In this document: one piece after another, positions 31,070 through 41,850 of the stretch | How the letters are laid out: every line of letters starts with the position of its first letter | How positions within the stretch are numbered: the stretch's first letter is position 1 | NCBI GenBank assembly: GCA_963575745.1 | Contig: CAUYUJ010014356.1 | Coordinates: 72,001 to 136,000, forward strand | DNA length: 64,000 bases | Source of the DNA: Prorocentrum cordatum | Taxonomy: Eukaryota > Sar > Dinophyceae > Prorocentrales > Prorocentraceae | Reading direction: 5' to 3' | The notes under the pieces: model-generated | Seen by the model: only the letters and a program-made list of their open reading frames with translations | The model's database searches: none | Told to the model about the DNA's origin: nothing | Translations under genes and position numbers: made by a program

Positions 31070-31192
31070 TCACGCGTGATCTTGCGCGGGCAGCTTGCGC
31101 GCAACTGCCGGTGAAGACGACCCCGTTCTTCTGCGCGGCTCACCTGTTTGATCATGGCTTCTGCCACCCGACTTCTTCACGCCGGCCATCAT
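31070..31192 (-). CDS. Small protein or first exon, unknown
   Basis: Two adjacent ATG codons open a 40-residue basic frame (AGVKKSGGRSHDQTG..) to TGA at 31070. Alternatively the exon ends at 31144, since ACAG|GTGAGC there is a good splice donor. 30720-31069 holds G runs and no clear gene. Confidence 0.35.
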   Translation of the reverse strand: MMAGVKKSGGRSHDQTGEPRRRTGSSSPAVARKLPAQDHA

Positions 31193-31702
31193 AGGGGGAA
31201 AACAAACCTACCTCGCTTTTGACCACCCTCGCTTCCAAGAGATACCAAACGATGCCAAATTACGGCATGTACTGGTCAGGCCGCTTGACAAAGGGGCGTG
31301 TGGTATGACTTGGTTTTGCCTGGAAGCGAAAGCGGGGAAGGTAATTCACGCTCTGACATCAGCACTTCGCGGACGGCGGTGGGCGAGGAAGACAGGCGAC
31401 GCCCAGGCGGAAGAGGGGAGGGGAGCCTTGGCGGCGGGGAACTGCGTCTCGATCACCTGCGCGCGGCGCCCCGCGTCCGAGACCGAATCTGCCCCGCCCG
31501 CGCCAGGAATGCCGCCCGAGGGCAGCGTCGACCACCCGCCGCGGCTCTCCGGAGACAGAGACCAGCCAGCCAGACCGAGGGCGACCGTCGCGCTCCCTCG
31601 CAGGGTCTGGGGGGCATGGGCGAACGGGGAGACCGGTTGTGGTGGCAGGCATTAGGGGGAGAGCGAGAGTGAGAGACGGGGAGAGAGACGATGCCTCCCT
31701 TC

Positions 31703-31906
31703 TCATCCCGCCTCGAGGCCCGTGTTTTCCTCCCCTTGCCCCTCGGACATCGCGCGCCTTGGCCTCCTCAGCTGCGCATCCAACATGTCCGCCTCGGCTA
31801 CTGCCCCCCGAATGTCTGCCTCGACTTCTTTTGGCCTCTTCGATCGTTGGCCTGCTGCTGCCTCCCGCAATCTTCTCCTCGCGCTCACGGTCGGCGGCGC
31901 GCACAA
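31703..31906 (-). CDS. Helical coiled-coil exon, unknown
   Basis: GC3-rich frame with a strong helix (RPKEVEADIRGAVAEADML) ending TGA at 31703. A one-base shift near 31885 would join it to an equally good upstream frame (ADREREEKI), so an indel or short intron is suspected. 31200-31700 is GC-rich, open in several frames, not assigned. Confidence 0.45.
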   Translation of the reverse strand: MCAPPTVSARRRLREAAAGQRSKRPKEVEADIRGAVAEADMLDAQLRRPRRAMSEGQGEENTGLEAG

Positions 31907-31916
31907 GGGGGTAGGG

Positions 31917-32060
31917 GGAGGGGGTGCGTCTTCTTAGAAGGAGGCTGCTTCTTAGAGGGCGCCGGTCTTAAATCTTTAGACAAGGCCCGCACCCTCTGAG
32001 AACCAGGGGTGCTTCTAGGAAGGCTTCCCCCCTCCTCCTCCCCCCTCTGCGCGTGGCCGA
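31917..32060 (+). mobile_element. Repeat H copy 2
   Basis: CTTCTTAGAAGGAGGCTGCT to CTTCTAGGAAGGC, then CCCTCTGCGCGTGG. Confidence 0.55.
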
Positions 32061-32109
32061 CACGGTCTTCAGCAACTTGCCAGACTCTCGCTTGCAAGAT
32101 CAGCCGACA

Positions 32110-32410
32110 TCAAATGGCTAAAGCGTATATCGCGTCGGAATGCGCGTCGGATCGGGCGGCATCGGCACGGAGTCGAGATCGAACTGGATCGGCTGCGCCG
32201 ATGATGACAACAACGCCATGCAAACACCGGACCACGTCGGATCGTCGGACCATCGGGACTGACTTGGATCGAGCTGGCCAAGCATCGATGTCGAATCGGG
32301 TCGGTCGGATCGAAAGGCACTGTCTCGAGCTTGTGCCCCTCTTCTTCCTGAGACCCGCGCGTGCCGAGCAAATACTTGCCGCCGAGGCAGGCCCACGCAA
32401 ATCTACGCTT
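32110..32410 (-). CDS. Coding-like region, strand uncertain
   Basis: Both strands have long open, protein-like frames over ATCGG-rich sequence up to A copy 8; the minus frame reads to a stop near 32110. I favour minus from context only. Confidence 0.3.
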
Positions 32411-32413
32411 TGG

Positions 32414-32523
32414 TCGGACATGTCCTCCTACAGGCGGATTTTGGAAGACATAATCAGCAGAGTAGGAAACTCGTCCCCAGACTATGTTTGAATGTTCTTC
32501 CTCCTGTAGAGAAGCATGCCCGA
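32414..32523 (+). mobile_element. TIR element A copy 8, short
   Basis: 110 bp with both ends; internal deletion. Confidence 0.7.
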
Positions 32524-32524
32524 C

Positions 32525-32729
32525 TTATATATATATATATATATATATAGATATATATACGCCCCCCCCGGTTCCTCGTCGCCCTCCTGGGAGAGGAATG
32601 GGGCAGAAGAGGCGGCGAGGGGAAGGGGGCGGGGGGCAGGGGGGCGACGGGGGCAACGCATCCCGGGGAGGATGCCGCCCCCTCTTGGCTGCCCGGGCTC
32701 GCTTGGATGGCCACGGGGCGGTGTGGCGC

Positions 32730-32768
<39 letters not shown>

Positions 32769-32779
32769 GAGAGAGAGAA

Positions 32780-32818
<39 letters not shown>

Positions 32819-32846
32819 AAAGAGAAAGAGAGAGAGATCTATATAT

Positions 32847-32912
<66 letters not shown>
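32525..32912. repeat. TA and GA satellites
   Basis: TA at 32525-32558 right beside A copy 8; GA at 32730-32912 with a short TA/TAGA break. Confidence 0.95.
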
Positions 32913-32917
<5 letters not shown>

Positions 32918-32929
32918 CGCAACCCATGG

Positions 32930-33222
32930 AAGAGGGGGGCACTTGTGTACGGGGACAGGGCACGGGAACGAGGGGAACGGGTGCGGCAGGGGGCCAGGTG
33001 ACGCAGGAGAGGCACAGGGAAGCGCGGGGGGAATGGGGTGCGGCCCGGGGCAGCGGGCAGCAGGAGCGCCCCAGCAGGGGCCACTTCAGGGGGCAGGGCA
33101 GCAGAGGAGCCCTGCAGTCGAGCTTGATTGGGGGGAGGACGTGCGAGAGGACACAAGACCTAGCTGGTGGCCACATTGCCACAGGAATGTAAAGGCGTGG
33201 TTCGCTGAACGCAAGACTCAGG
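32930..33222 (-). CDS. Exon candidate next to A copy 9, unknown
   Basis: After a CCTGAG acceptor at the end of A copy 9, the minus frame reads LYIPVAMWPPARS and then Cys/Pro/Leu-rich sequence with high GC3 until it enters the GA satellite. Possibly secreted given Cys content; family unknown. Confidence 0.4.
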
Positions 33223-33345
33223 TCGGGCATGCTCTCCTAAAGGCTGGTATTCGGGGAACAATGAATACGAACCAACAGCTAGTCAACCATGACCGACTAT
33301 AGTAGAAACATCGTCCCCAGAAAATTATTTTTGGCATATCCTGGG
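33223..33345 (+). mobile_element. Element A copy 9, left part
   Basis: TCGGGCATGCTCTCC start and CATCGTCCCCAGA core; right end lost. Confidence 0.65.
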
Positions 33346-33469
33346 CCGCTGAACACAAACGACACAATTCATCGGCGGCGCTGGACGCCTGCGCGGGTGT
33401 CGTCACTTCTGCCGGCCGCGCCGTTGGCGCGCAGCGCAGGGGAAGGTGGGCAACAAGAACGAGCGAGGA

Positions 33470-34165
33470 GGAGCGAGGAGGGGGAGGAGGCGGAGGAGGA
33501 GCGCGGAGGAGGAGGAGGCGGAGGCGGAGGCGGAGGAGGAGGAGGGAGCAGGAGGCGGAGGAGGGGAGGAGGAGGAGGCGGAGGAGGAGGATGAGGAGGA
33601 GGAGGGGGAGGGGGGAGAGGAGGAGGAGGGGAGGGAGGAGGAGGAGGAGGAGGAGGAGAGGAGGAGGAGGAGGAGGAGGAGGAGGAGGAGGAGAGGAGAG
33701 GAGGAGGAGGAGGAGGAGGAGGAGGAGGAGAGGAGGAGGAGGAGGAGAAGGGAACAGGAGGCGGAGGAGGAGGAGGAGGAGGAGGAGGAGGAGGAGGAGG
33801 AGGAGGAGGAGGAGGAGGAGGAGGAGGAGGAGGAGGGGGAGGAGAGGAGGAGGAGGAGGAGGAGGAGGAGGAGGGGGAGGAGGAGGAGGAGGAGGAGGAG
33901 GAGGAGGAGAGGAGGAGGGGGAGGAGGAGGAGGAGGAGGAGGAGGAGGAGGAGGAGGAGGAGGAGGAGGAGAGAGGAGGAGGAGGTTCGGCTCTCCTCGG
34001 GAGCAAAATGCACGACCTCGTCAGCGGGGGGGTGCGCAACTAATGATTGGCACATCTCAGGAGAGAGGAGACGGGGGAGGAGGAGGAGAGGAGGAGGGAG
34101 GAGGAAGGGAGGAGGAGGAGCAGGAGGAGAGGAGAGGAGGGGGAGGAGGAGGGGGGAGGAGGAGG
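33470..34165. repeat. GGA satellite, about 0.7 kb
   Basis: Almost pure GGA to 33986, a unique 33987-34070 spacer, then GGA to 34165. Very long open frames here are artefacts. Confidence 0.95.
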
Positions 34166-34299
34166 AAGGAGCCCGACCGTCGCTCAGGGTCGGCCAAGCG
34201 AGGGGAGCGCAAGCGGCCTCAGGCGCCGAGCTCTCGGCGTGCAGCACGTGATGGGGACAGCGGCCAACACGGGACACACAAGGGTACCGTTTGTTTCCA

Positions 34300-34545
34300 C
34301 CTTCCCTCCTCCTCCTCCCCCTCCTCCTGCTCCGCCTCCTCCTCCTCCTCTGCCTCATCCTGCTCCTCCTCCTCGCTCCTCCTCCGTCTTCTCTCCTTCT
34401 CGTTCCTTCTTTTTCTCCCAAAACACATGCATACACAGACCAACTATAAAGGAGGGTTGATTCACCTTCTGACTGAGCCTGCCCAACCGCCCCACTCCAT
34501 CCTCCTCCCCCTCCTCCTCCTCCTCCTCCTCTCCCGCCCCCCCCC
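34300..34545. repeat. TCC satellite
   Basis: CTC/TCC blocks either side of 34400-34490. Confidence 0.9.
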
Positions 34546-34555
34546 CTCCACCCGC

Positions 34556-34630
34556 TCCGACAGCACGTGCACCCCCCCCCTGGCGGATCCAAGGGTGGGG
34601 CGACTATTGCCCCATCCAAAGTACCCTTGC
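34556..34630 (+). mobile_element. Dispersed repeat D copy 1
   Basis: CCGACAGCACGTGC, GGCGGATCCAAGG and TTGCCCCATCCA; reverse complement of 57975-58050. Confidence 0.6.
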
Positions 34631-34675
34631 CTCGGCAGGGCCGACCTGGCAATCGAACTCGATTGTGCAGCCTTG

Positions 34676-35110
34676 AAGCATGTGTCTGGCCCCCGCCGAG
34701 GGCGGGCGGCAGGTGCTGGCGGCGCTGCGAGGCAGTGGCAGCGGCGGCCAGCGGAACGGGGCTCGGGGAGAACCACGCCGAACTCAAGAGATACAGCGTC
34801 GACGCTGTGGATGCTTGGCTGATGCAAGGCCAATCGACGCCAAAGGCGATCCAGACAGTGTGGCCGACTGCTTGCGGGGTGACAGGCTTTACAAACTTGC
34901 CTCCAAGGGATCGAAATCGATTACCATTCGTGCGCTTGTCATGCCTTCCCTGTTGGAGCGATCTGCATCTCCGCTGCTGAAATCCATCACGCTATCAAAC
35001 ACACCCGACGCTCGCCTGACACATGCTTGAAACTCAAACTCTCGCTCCCCTTGCCGCCACCCTCTGAACACGCTGCTGCGGCCTCCTATCGCGTGCCGCC
35101 AAATCTTCCG
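34676..35110 (-). CDS. Gene S, C-terminal exons, unknown function
   Basis: The upstream part reads a charged, mixed stretch with VFDSVMDFSSGDADR and MVIDFDPLEAS, followed by a stop unless 25 bp are removed. Those 25 bp lie between two GCAAG direct repeats; deleting them joins in frame to SRPHCLDRLWRRLALHQPS and on to a GC3-rich tail ending DTCFK near 34676. A 25-bp spliceosomal intron would be exceptionally short, so this may be an assembly or recent duplication effect. Upstream limit unclear because the frame merges into a GGA satellite. Confidence 0.55.
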
Positions 35111-35329
35111 ACTCCAACAGGCCCACTGGGCATCCAAACGGCAGCCCCAACACAGCCGACGAGGCCCTCCAAACGACGGCCGCAGGTCGGCCAACGAGAG
35201 GAGCCCCGGCGGCCCAAAAAGCGCGCTCCAAAGAGGGCACCGAGGTGGCCGCGAGGGGGCCCGAGCGCGGCCTCCGAGGGCGTCGGGCGGGCCAAGGGCC
35301 CCCGAGAGCTGCCCACGAGGCCCCCCAAG

Positions 35330-35740
35330 AGAGGAGGAGGAGGAGGAGGAGGAGGAGGAGGAGGAGGAGGAGGAGGAGGAGGAGGAGGAGGAGGGGAGGA
35401 GGAGGAGGAGATGAGGAGGAGGAGGAGGAGGAGCGAGGAGGAGGAGGAGGAGGAGGAGGAGGAGGAGAGGAGGAGGAGGAGGAGGAGGAGGAGGAGGAGG
35501 AGGAGGAGGAGGAGGATGAGGAGGAGGAGGAGGAGGAGGAGGAGGAGGAGGGGAGGAGGAGGAGGAGGAGGAGGAGGAGGAGGAGGGGGAGGGGGAGGGG
35601 AGAGAGGAGGAGGAGGAGGAGGAGGAGGAGGAGGGAGTAGGAGGAGGAGGATAGGAGGAGGAGGAGGAGGAGGAGGAGGAGGAGGAGGAGGAGGAGGTAG
35701 GAGGAGGAGGGGGAGGGGGAGGGGGAGGGAGGGGGAGGCC
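35330..35740. repeat. GGA satellite, about 0.4 kb
   Basis: Near-pure GGA units. Confidence 0.95.
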
Positions 35741-35982
35741 CCGAGAGGCACCCCAGAGGCCCCCCAAGAGGCCCGTCGGCAGGCTCCTATAGGAAGCCCG
35801 CAGAGAGCCCATATGAGGTCGTCTCCTTGTCTTCCTGCTCTCCCTCACCTCCTCCTCCTCCTCCTCCTCCTCCTCCTCCTCCTCCCTACTGCGCGGACGA
35901 AGACGAGGTCGAGTTCGCGAACTGCAGCAATTCAGACCGCTCGCTGAACTGCAGCGGGGCGTGAACTCGACCTCCCCCTTAC

Positions 35983-36174
35983 CGCATGGACGAAGACGAG
36001 GTCGAGTTCACCACCCGTCCCAGTCTGACCGCTCGTCAGAACTGCGCTGTTCCTGACCTCAACCACCGTCCTGCTGCGCAGTGGCGCAAGCACGGTGGCG
36101 GGGCTTGCTCCAAGCAGCTGGATATGCTTGCAGGGGAGCGCAGTCTCCCAGCCCACTTGCTCGTGATCGCTGCC
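35983..36174 (-). CDS. Internal exon, unknown protein
   Basis: Acceptor TTGATTCCTCAG|G and donor GCG|GTAAGG bound exactly 64 codons of a mixed, GC3-rich frame (e.g. WETALPCKHIQLLGASP, TGGELDLVFVHA). The plus strand has a 108-residue open frame over the same DNA, which I treat as a shadow. A 21-bp sequence at the 3' end of the exon is repeated about 90 bp into the intron. Confidence 0.5.
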
Positions 36175-36662
36175 CTGAGGAATCAAGACTCGGGTGGTCC
36201 TCGTGCCGCCATGTTGTTGTCATCGAACGCTCTCTGCGGCTCTCGTGGGTCAATGTGGCAGCCCTCTCCGGATATCACCCAGCGTTTTCGCGCCATCTTG
36301 GGGCCGTGGTGAGCTCCCCAAGACACCCTCTGGGGCCCTCGTGGGCCACTCGGAACCCATCTTGGGACCCCCGAGACCCCCTGATGGCCTCTCGGAGCCA
36401 CTGTCGAAGGTCTCTCTTGAAGCCTCCTTAGAGACAACCGGCTTCACGAAGGCCCTCCAGGAGCTATCTTCGACAGAGCATTCCAGCAACGCCTAGTAAA
36501 CGAAGACTTCCCTGTAGAGTTTAATGTGTGTGTGTGTGTGTGTGGCTAGCTGGGGGCCTCTTGGGGCTCTCTTGTGGGCCTCTGGGCCCTCGTGGCAAGC
36601 GCCTGGGCGGACTTGGGGGCTCTTGGACTCGGGCTCCTGGATGGGGTCTGGCGAGGGGGCAG

Positions 36663-36838
36663 CACAGCCAACCCGTATCATGAGGATGCGCGGTAAGGGT
36701 GCAGGGGCCTGGGCGGGCCATGTTGACGCTTTTCGAGCGAGGTTGGCCAGCGAACGGCGCTAAGGGCTGGCCGAAGGGACAAGGACGCAGGGGTAGCCTT
36801 GGGAAATTGCTCATCCCTACTGTGCGGGTTCACTGTAA
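36663..36838 (+). mobile_element. TIR element K copy 3
   Basis: ACAGCCAACCCGTATCATGA to TGTGCGGGTTCACTGTA. 36320-36660 holds R-like CTTGGGGCC sequence and no clear gene. Confidence 0.65.
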
Positions 36839-36844
36839 ACGTGG

Positions 36845-37125
36845 GCCGAAGAGCGGTGCCCCTCTCGCTCGCCTTCGGATCCCCAGGGGCGCCCTTGCGT
36901 GCCCCCTTCCCGCACCACCCCTCGACCCCGCCAGCTTTCTATCGCCCCTCCGCTGCGCAACGCCCGATCGCAGCGGCACCTCTGGCTGCTGGCGCCTCCC
37001 CGCCCCTCCCAGACGGCCCCGGGCTCGCTCCGAGAGGTCGAGCAATCCCCCCCGCGGCAGACCCGGCACGGCCACGCGGCCTCTCGGGGGTCAGTTCTGA
37101 AGGGCCCCGGGCCTCATCCCCTGGC
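36845..37125 (+). CDS. Weak coding candidate, Pro/Ala-rich
   Basis: The plus frame is GC3-rich with a natural Pro/Ala/Ser composition, but the minus strand is also open. No splice signal decides it. Confidence 0.25.
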
Positions 37126-37128
37126 ATC

Positions 37129-37160
<32 letters not shown>

Positions 37161-37309
37161 GCATGCGTGTGCTCAAGATTGCATAATACAAGGGATGCGG
37201 ACACAACCCTCTCAGGGGAGCAGCTTCAGACCCCCCCCCCAGATCCCACTGGAACCCTTCAAGGCAGCTCAAATCAGACCACCCCCAAATCAGACCACCT
37301 CCCTTTACT

Positions 37310-37480
37310 GTGAAATCCTGAGCCCCAATATGTTGGCATCTCTTGGAGGGCAACTTTTTACGTCCGCCTGCTTCCGCCGGCGGAGGCGGCCTCGGTTCAC
37401 TTCTGCCTTCCTCCGCCGGCCTTGCAACCCCTTCGACCCTCGAAGGCAGAGAGCCCTTTCTGGAACGCCTCATATCTGCT
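37310..37480 (+). mobile_element. Dispersed repeat AA copy 2
   Basis: See 24902-25110. Preceded by a TA satellite (37138-37160). Confidence 0.6.
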
Positions 37481-37635
37481 GCTGCGTGTCCCATGTGCGT
37501 CTGCACATGCATTCCCGCCATCGTGCTGCAAGGCACGCGTTGGAATGCGCTCAGGTCCATTGTTGTCCCCAGTCCACAATCCCCAGGATTGAATCTTATG
37601 AGGGGCCCCGACCCCAGGTTCTAAAAAATTAGCCT

Positions 37636-37950
37636 GGCGAAGGCCATGAAACGTGTGAGGGGGGTGCCGAAATGGGATGGGCATGCGGAGAGCAGAGGCG
37701 GGGAGGCGAGGAGGGAGGAGGAGGAGGAGGAGGAGGAGGAGGAGGAGGAGGAGGAGGAGGCAGGCGAGGAGGAGGAGGAGGTGAAGGAGGAGGAGGAGAG
37801 GAGGAGGAGGGGAGGAGGAGGAGGAGGAGGAGGAGGGGAGAGGAGGGAGGAGGAGGGGGGAGGAGAGGAGTAGGAAGGAAGGAGGAGGAACGCGGGGCGC
37901 TGTCTCTCCAAAACGAGGACCCAACACCACAGGACGGTTGGGAACTTCTG
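37636..37950 (-). repeat. V unit, GGA satellite and V-type exon copy 2
   Basis: One V unit (GTGTGAGGGGGGTGCCG) at 37640-37680, GGA to 37880, then the minus-strand protein-like VPNRPVVLGPRFGETAPR block. The same order of parts occurs at 12.0-12.4 kb. Confidence 0.6.
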
Positions 37951-38104
37951 GGGCTCCCGGCGTGCCTGCCGCGATCCCCCTGGCGCTTCCCGCACCACGG
38001 CGTTTTTCGGCGCCACGAGAGCGCCCCCAAGACGGGCCCCCTGAGGGCCCTGAGAGGCCTCGGACCAAGAACCCACCTCCTCATCCTACGATGATCCCTC
38101 CCTC

Positions 38105-38265
38105 CTACCGTACTCCTCTCCTCCTCCTCCCCCCCCCTCCTCCTCTCCTACTCATCCTCCTCATCCTCCTCCTCCTCGTCCTCCTCCTCCTCCTCCTCCC
38201 CCTCCTCTTCTCCTCCTCCTCCGTCTCCTCCTCCTCCCCCTCCTCCTCCGTCTCCTCCTCCAGGC
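38105..38265. repeat. TCC satellite
   Basis: CTC/TCC units; the minus strand reads Arg. Confidence 0.95.
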
Positions 38266-38880
38266 GCGGTGTTTGGGATGGGTCGAAGGCCAGTAGACAG
38301 GCATTACATTAGATTGTATACGGTAGGTTCGTGTCGTGTCGACCCCGGCGTTCGTTCCCGACACCGCGGGGACCGTTCAACCTTGAACGATCGACCTTTC
38401 CCGAAACGTCGGCTCGTTCGACATCGACCGATTCTGGGTCGCCTGTGGCGTTCAACGTTGAACGCCAGCGGCGGGGTCGCCGCTGGTCGACACGACGCGC
38501 ACCTACCGTAGACATGTTTGTATACAGACTCCTTCATTCATCATTCGCCAACGCTTCCATCGGAATTCAACAGTGTAGGATGCCTTCCAGCGCCGCCAAC
38601 ACATGCAGCGCAACAGCACGCAGTGCGCAAGGCAGCCCCGTCCTGGCTTGATTTTTACTCGCGACGCAATGATACAATCGCGGGAACAGCAAAGCATCTC
38701 TGGGCACGCTTCGCCCAAAAAACGTCCTAATGACTGGCTAACGGAACCTCTTTTGGGCTCCTTGGCGATCGGGCGCCGCAAGCGCAGCGCAACCAAAGTG
38801 TCTCCTCCATTCTGGGAGACTTTCATGCACACCCGATGACACCGTATGTGAACACTGCTGCGAAGCACGCTTCGGCGCAC
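38265..38880 (-). CDS. Gene broken by P copy 3, unknown
   Basis: From about 38880 the minus frame is mixed and Cys/Arg-rich (RVKIKPGRGCLAHCVLLRC, WKASYTVEFRWKRWRMM) to EGVCIQ at P copy 3. Removing P with one copy of the 15-bp flanking repeat (GTATACAA..) continues in frame to SNVMPVYWPSTHPKHRAW and into the TCC satellite. No AG lies at the downstream junction, so normal splicing there is doubtful. GC3 is lower than in other genes here. Confidence 0.45.
38319..38510 (+). mobile_element. TIR element P copy 3, best preserved
   Basis: 26-bp TIR, TACGGTAGGTTCGTGTCG and mirror CGACACGACGCGCACCTACC GTA. Confidence 0.8.
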
Positions 38881-39029
38881 TCAGCAACCAACGGAACACG
38901 CTCACGAGTCATCAACAACAAACGATCGCATTCACTATCGTGTCCGCGCTTGTGTGGACGCTGTCGTAGCATAATCAAACATACAATCTACGGGAAGGGA
39001 CGTCCTACTGCACATCAAACACTTCGCTC

Positions 39030-39341
39030 ATGACATCGGAGAGAGTGAGCACCGACCTGGCGACGCCAGACTGGCCGAGGATGGCCGAAGAACAGACGAG
39101 AAACCGCACGCTGCTGCCGACGCAGTGCTTTTTCCACCGCGCGCTTGCGCATCTGCCCGCCAACGGCTGGAAACAAACTTCCAGGCCCCTCTGCCGCTCC
39201 TGCGGCCCGACTCCTCCTCCGAGCGCGCGCGTGCCTTCGCAGTCCGCCCCCCCCTTCCTCTTCCGCGAAGATCAGCCCCGGACAGCCGACGACATGTTTC
39301 TCCTGCGCGCGGCCCCAGAAGTCCCGACCCCTCCCCCCTAA
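39030..39341 (+). CDS. Coding candidate, strand ambiguous
   Basis: ATG to TAA, 103 codons, strongly GC3-rich, with WKQTSRPLCRSCGPTP in the middle and a Pro-rich end. The minus strand over 39015-39420 is also open and basic. The plus reading has the better codon bias, but it would run against most genes here. Confidence 0.35.
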   Translation: MTSERVSTDLATPDWPRMAEEQTRNRTLLPTQCFFHRALAHLPANGWKQTSRPLCRSCGPTPPPSARVPSQSAPPFLFREDQPRTADDMFLLRAAPEVPTPPP

Positions 39342-39489
39342 GGGGGGTAGTCTTTTGCCCCCGGTCCATTCTTGATGGTCCCGGGCCCCATGACGGGCCC
39401 CAGTGGCGAAGACGCCCCGACGTGTCCTGCAGTGTCCCGTCGTGGTGCATGATGCCGCTTGGAACTTTGAGGGTGCGTAGTCTACACAC

Positions 39490-39772
39490 ACGCTGTCCCT
39501 CTCTCTCTCTAGCTCTTCTTTTGTTGTTGTTCTCTCTCTCTCTCTCTCCCTCTTCCTTGCCCTCTCCCTCTCCCCCTCCCTCTATATCTCTCTTTTGTCT
39601 CTCTCTCTCTCTCTCTATCTCTCCTTATCTTTTTTTGTTCGTTCTTGTTTTTTTTGTTCTCTCTCTCTCTCTTTTTCTCCTTCTTGTATTATTTCTCCCT
39701 CTCTCTCTCTCTCTCTCTTTATCTATACACATATCGTATATTTTAATGTATATATATATATATATATATGCA
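39490..39772. repeat. CT and TA satellites
   Basis: CT-rich to 39725, TA at 39748-39772. Confidence 0.9.
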
Positions 39773-39889
39773 TAGGTATATCCCTCTATATCCGCGTGCC
39801 GTCGGGCACGGACTGGGCGTGTCCCCAAGTCATTTGTTGTAGTCCTCAACCCTCTGGACTCAGGATCCTGAAGGGACCCGGACCCCAGA

Positions 39890-40400
39890 GGACGAAATTT
39901 TTGGTCCAACACGCTCAAGATTGCCTCCAGACGGCCCGAGAGGCCTCCAAAACACCCCAAGAGGCCTCCAAGAGGCGTCCTCAGAGACCCCTCACTGATT
40001 CCCTTTAGGGTGATTGAAGGATTTCGGCGTTCTCGCCTTTTCGGCTTCCCGACGCTCCAAGACTGCCCAAAAGGCGCCCAGGATCGCCCCCAAAGGTCTC
40101 CATTAGCGCCCCAAAACGTCCCAAAAGTGCACGGAGACGTCTCAAGAGGTCTCCAAGATTGCCCTCAGCAACTCCCAAGACGAATCAAAAGAGGGCCCAG
40201 ACGGGGGGCCCGAACAAACGTTTCGAACTCTCGGTCCGGAAAAGCCTCCAGAAGGCCCCAAGAAAGGCCCCCAAAGGCCCCCAAGAGGCCCCGGGCAGCG
40301 CCAATAGGCCCCAATAGGCTCCCATGACGCCCCCAAGCTGCCCCCAATAAGACCCCGAACGCGCCCCGAAGAGACCCCACGAAGCATCCCTGAGGACTCT
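39890..40400 (+). repeat. Degenerate repeat R copy 2
   Basis: Same landmarks as R copy 1 (GGATTTCGGCGTTCTCGCC; TTTCGAACTCTCGGTCCGG). 40400-40610 is unassigned AT-rich sequence with GCGCATGCA palindromes. Confidence 0.6.
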
Positions 40401-40614
40401 GGCCCACAATCCAGGCACGGTGGCTTGGTCCTTTGAGTTCCGCACGCAAGCGGAATGCGTGCGCGCGTACATGCGCGCATGCATGTATACACGCGCACGC
40501 GCATGCACGTTCCGTATATATGTCTAGGTATATACAGTCTACTTTCATTGTAGTATGTGTGTATACAGCGTACATAGATACATATAAATTTATTTGTGTA
40601 AGGGTATAACGTCG

Positions 40615-40830
40615 TGGGGGTGTTTTCGGGGCCCGCGTGGGCCGTTTTGGCGCCTTCATGGGCCGTCCTGGGGCCTTCTTGGGCCGTCTTGGGGAGCTTG
40701 GGCTCGCTGGAGCCCCCTTTGGACCCATCTTGGGCACTGCCGGGGACTTCCCATGGCCCTTTTGGGTCTGTGCTGGGAGCCCTTGGGGGGCCTCTTGGGT
40801 CCATTATGGGCTGTCTTGGGGCGCCCTTCC
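40615..40830 (-). repeat. Degenerate repeat R copy 3
   Basis: CTTGGGGCC units, opposite strand to copy 2. Confidence 0.55.
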
Positions 40831-40971
40831 CAAATCCACAATATGAATACTACTCTCCGCTCTCCCCTCTTCCCAATGTGGTAGCCTGTCCCCCTCCGCG
40901 TTTTTTCTTACACATCGGATTCCCTCGAAGTGATGGAACATACGTCGTGCTTTTCCAATCCGTCCGTTTCC

Positions 40972-41245
40972 GGTATTCCAGAGCGGCGCTCCCGCTACAG
41001 CGTTGGCTCTATTTTCTGGCTCTCGGTCTTTCCATAACATACAAGGTGGTCCGTCATATGTGGTTTTCTCATCTGGGCGTTGTCGGTGTTTCCAGCATGG
41101 CGCTCCCACTACAGCGTTGGCTCCACTTTCTGGTTCTCGGCCATTCCAAATCGTACTCCTGCTGCAACGCTGACCTCATTTCTTTGCTGCGGATCTTCCG
41201 CATCGTGCTCCCGCAGCAGCATTGGCTCTCATTTTGCGCGCCCCT
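40972..41245 (+). repeat. Three diverged units of about 110 bp
   Basis: GCGCTCCCGCTACAGCGTTGG-like blocks (at 40984, 41100, 41207). Plus frame reads ALPLQRWLYFLALG repeatedly; a remnant coding repeat is possible. Confidence 0.6.
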
Positions 41246-41723
41246 CTGCGATGCCACGCTTTGCGTTGCAATGCGTCCCTACGCAATGCCACGCCATGCT
41301 ATGACATGTTACGCTCTGCCGTGCTCCTCTACGCCGTGCTACGCCGTGCACTACCATGCATCTCACACCCTCTCGGGATGAATGCCCCGCTCGACATCCG
41401 ACTGCGCGAATCGAGGAGATCTACGCCATCGCCCCCCCCCCCCCCCGTAATTACCCCTTCTAGGAATCCTTCCCCCCTCCGCCTCCCCCTCCCCCCCTCC
41501 CCCTACCTCCTGGCGATATCGTTCGCACCTGAAACAAAGCAACTCTGTCGTTTCAGCGGCGCCCTCCTGGCGATATCGTGAGCACAAACCACGCAACTCC
41601 AATGCCACCATCACCATTTCTTCTCGCCGCTCGCCTGGGACCTGGCCGAAGGGGGACAGTCGCTTGGCCACGAGAGTACCCACAGCAGGACATCGATCGG
41701 GCAGGCTCCCCAGCCTCGGAGGA

Positions 41724-41850
41724 GTATGAGAAGAAGGAGGAGGAGGAGGAGGAGGAGGAGGAGGAGGAGGAGGAGGAGGAGGAGGAGGAGGAGTAGGAGG
41801 AGGCGGAGGAGGAGGAGTAGGAGGAGGCGGAGGATGAGGAGGAGGGAGGA
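41724..41850. repeat. GGA satellite
   Basis: GGA with AGTAGG and GGCGG variants. Confidence 0.95.

Noticed and set aside
34640-34675. tRNA-derived SINE-like box near AATCGAACTCGATT
   Set aside because: Only one box-like motif; no second box at the right distance and no copies elsewhere.
33446-34822. Open frames of more than 450 codons on both strands
   Set aside because: They are translations of GGA/TCC satellite, homopolymeric Glu, Arg, Gly, Pro, Ser or Leu, with no coding signature. The same applies to long frames at 12526-13572, 35027-35947 and 41363-41900.
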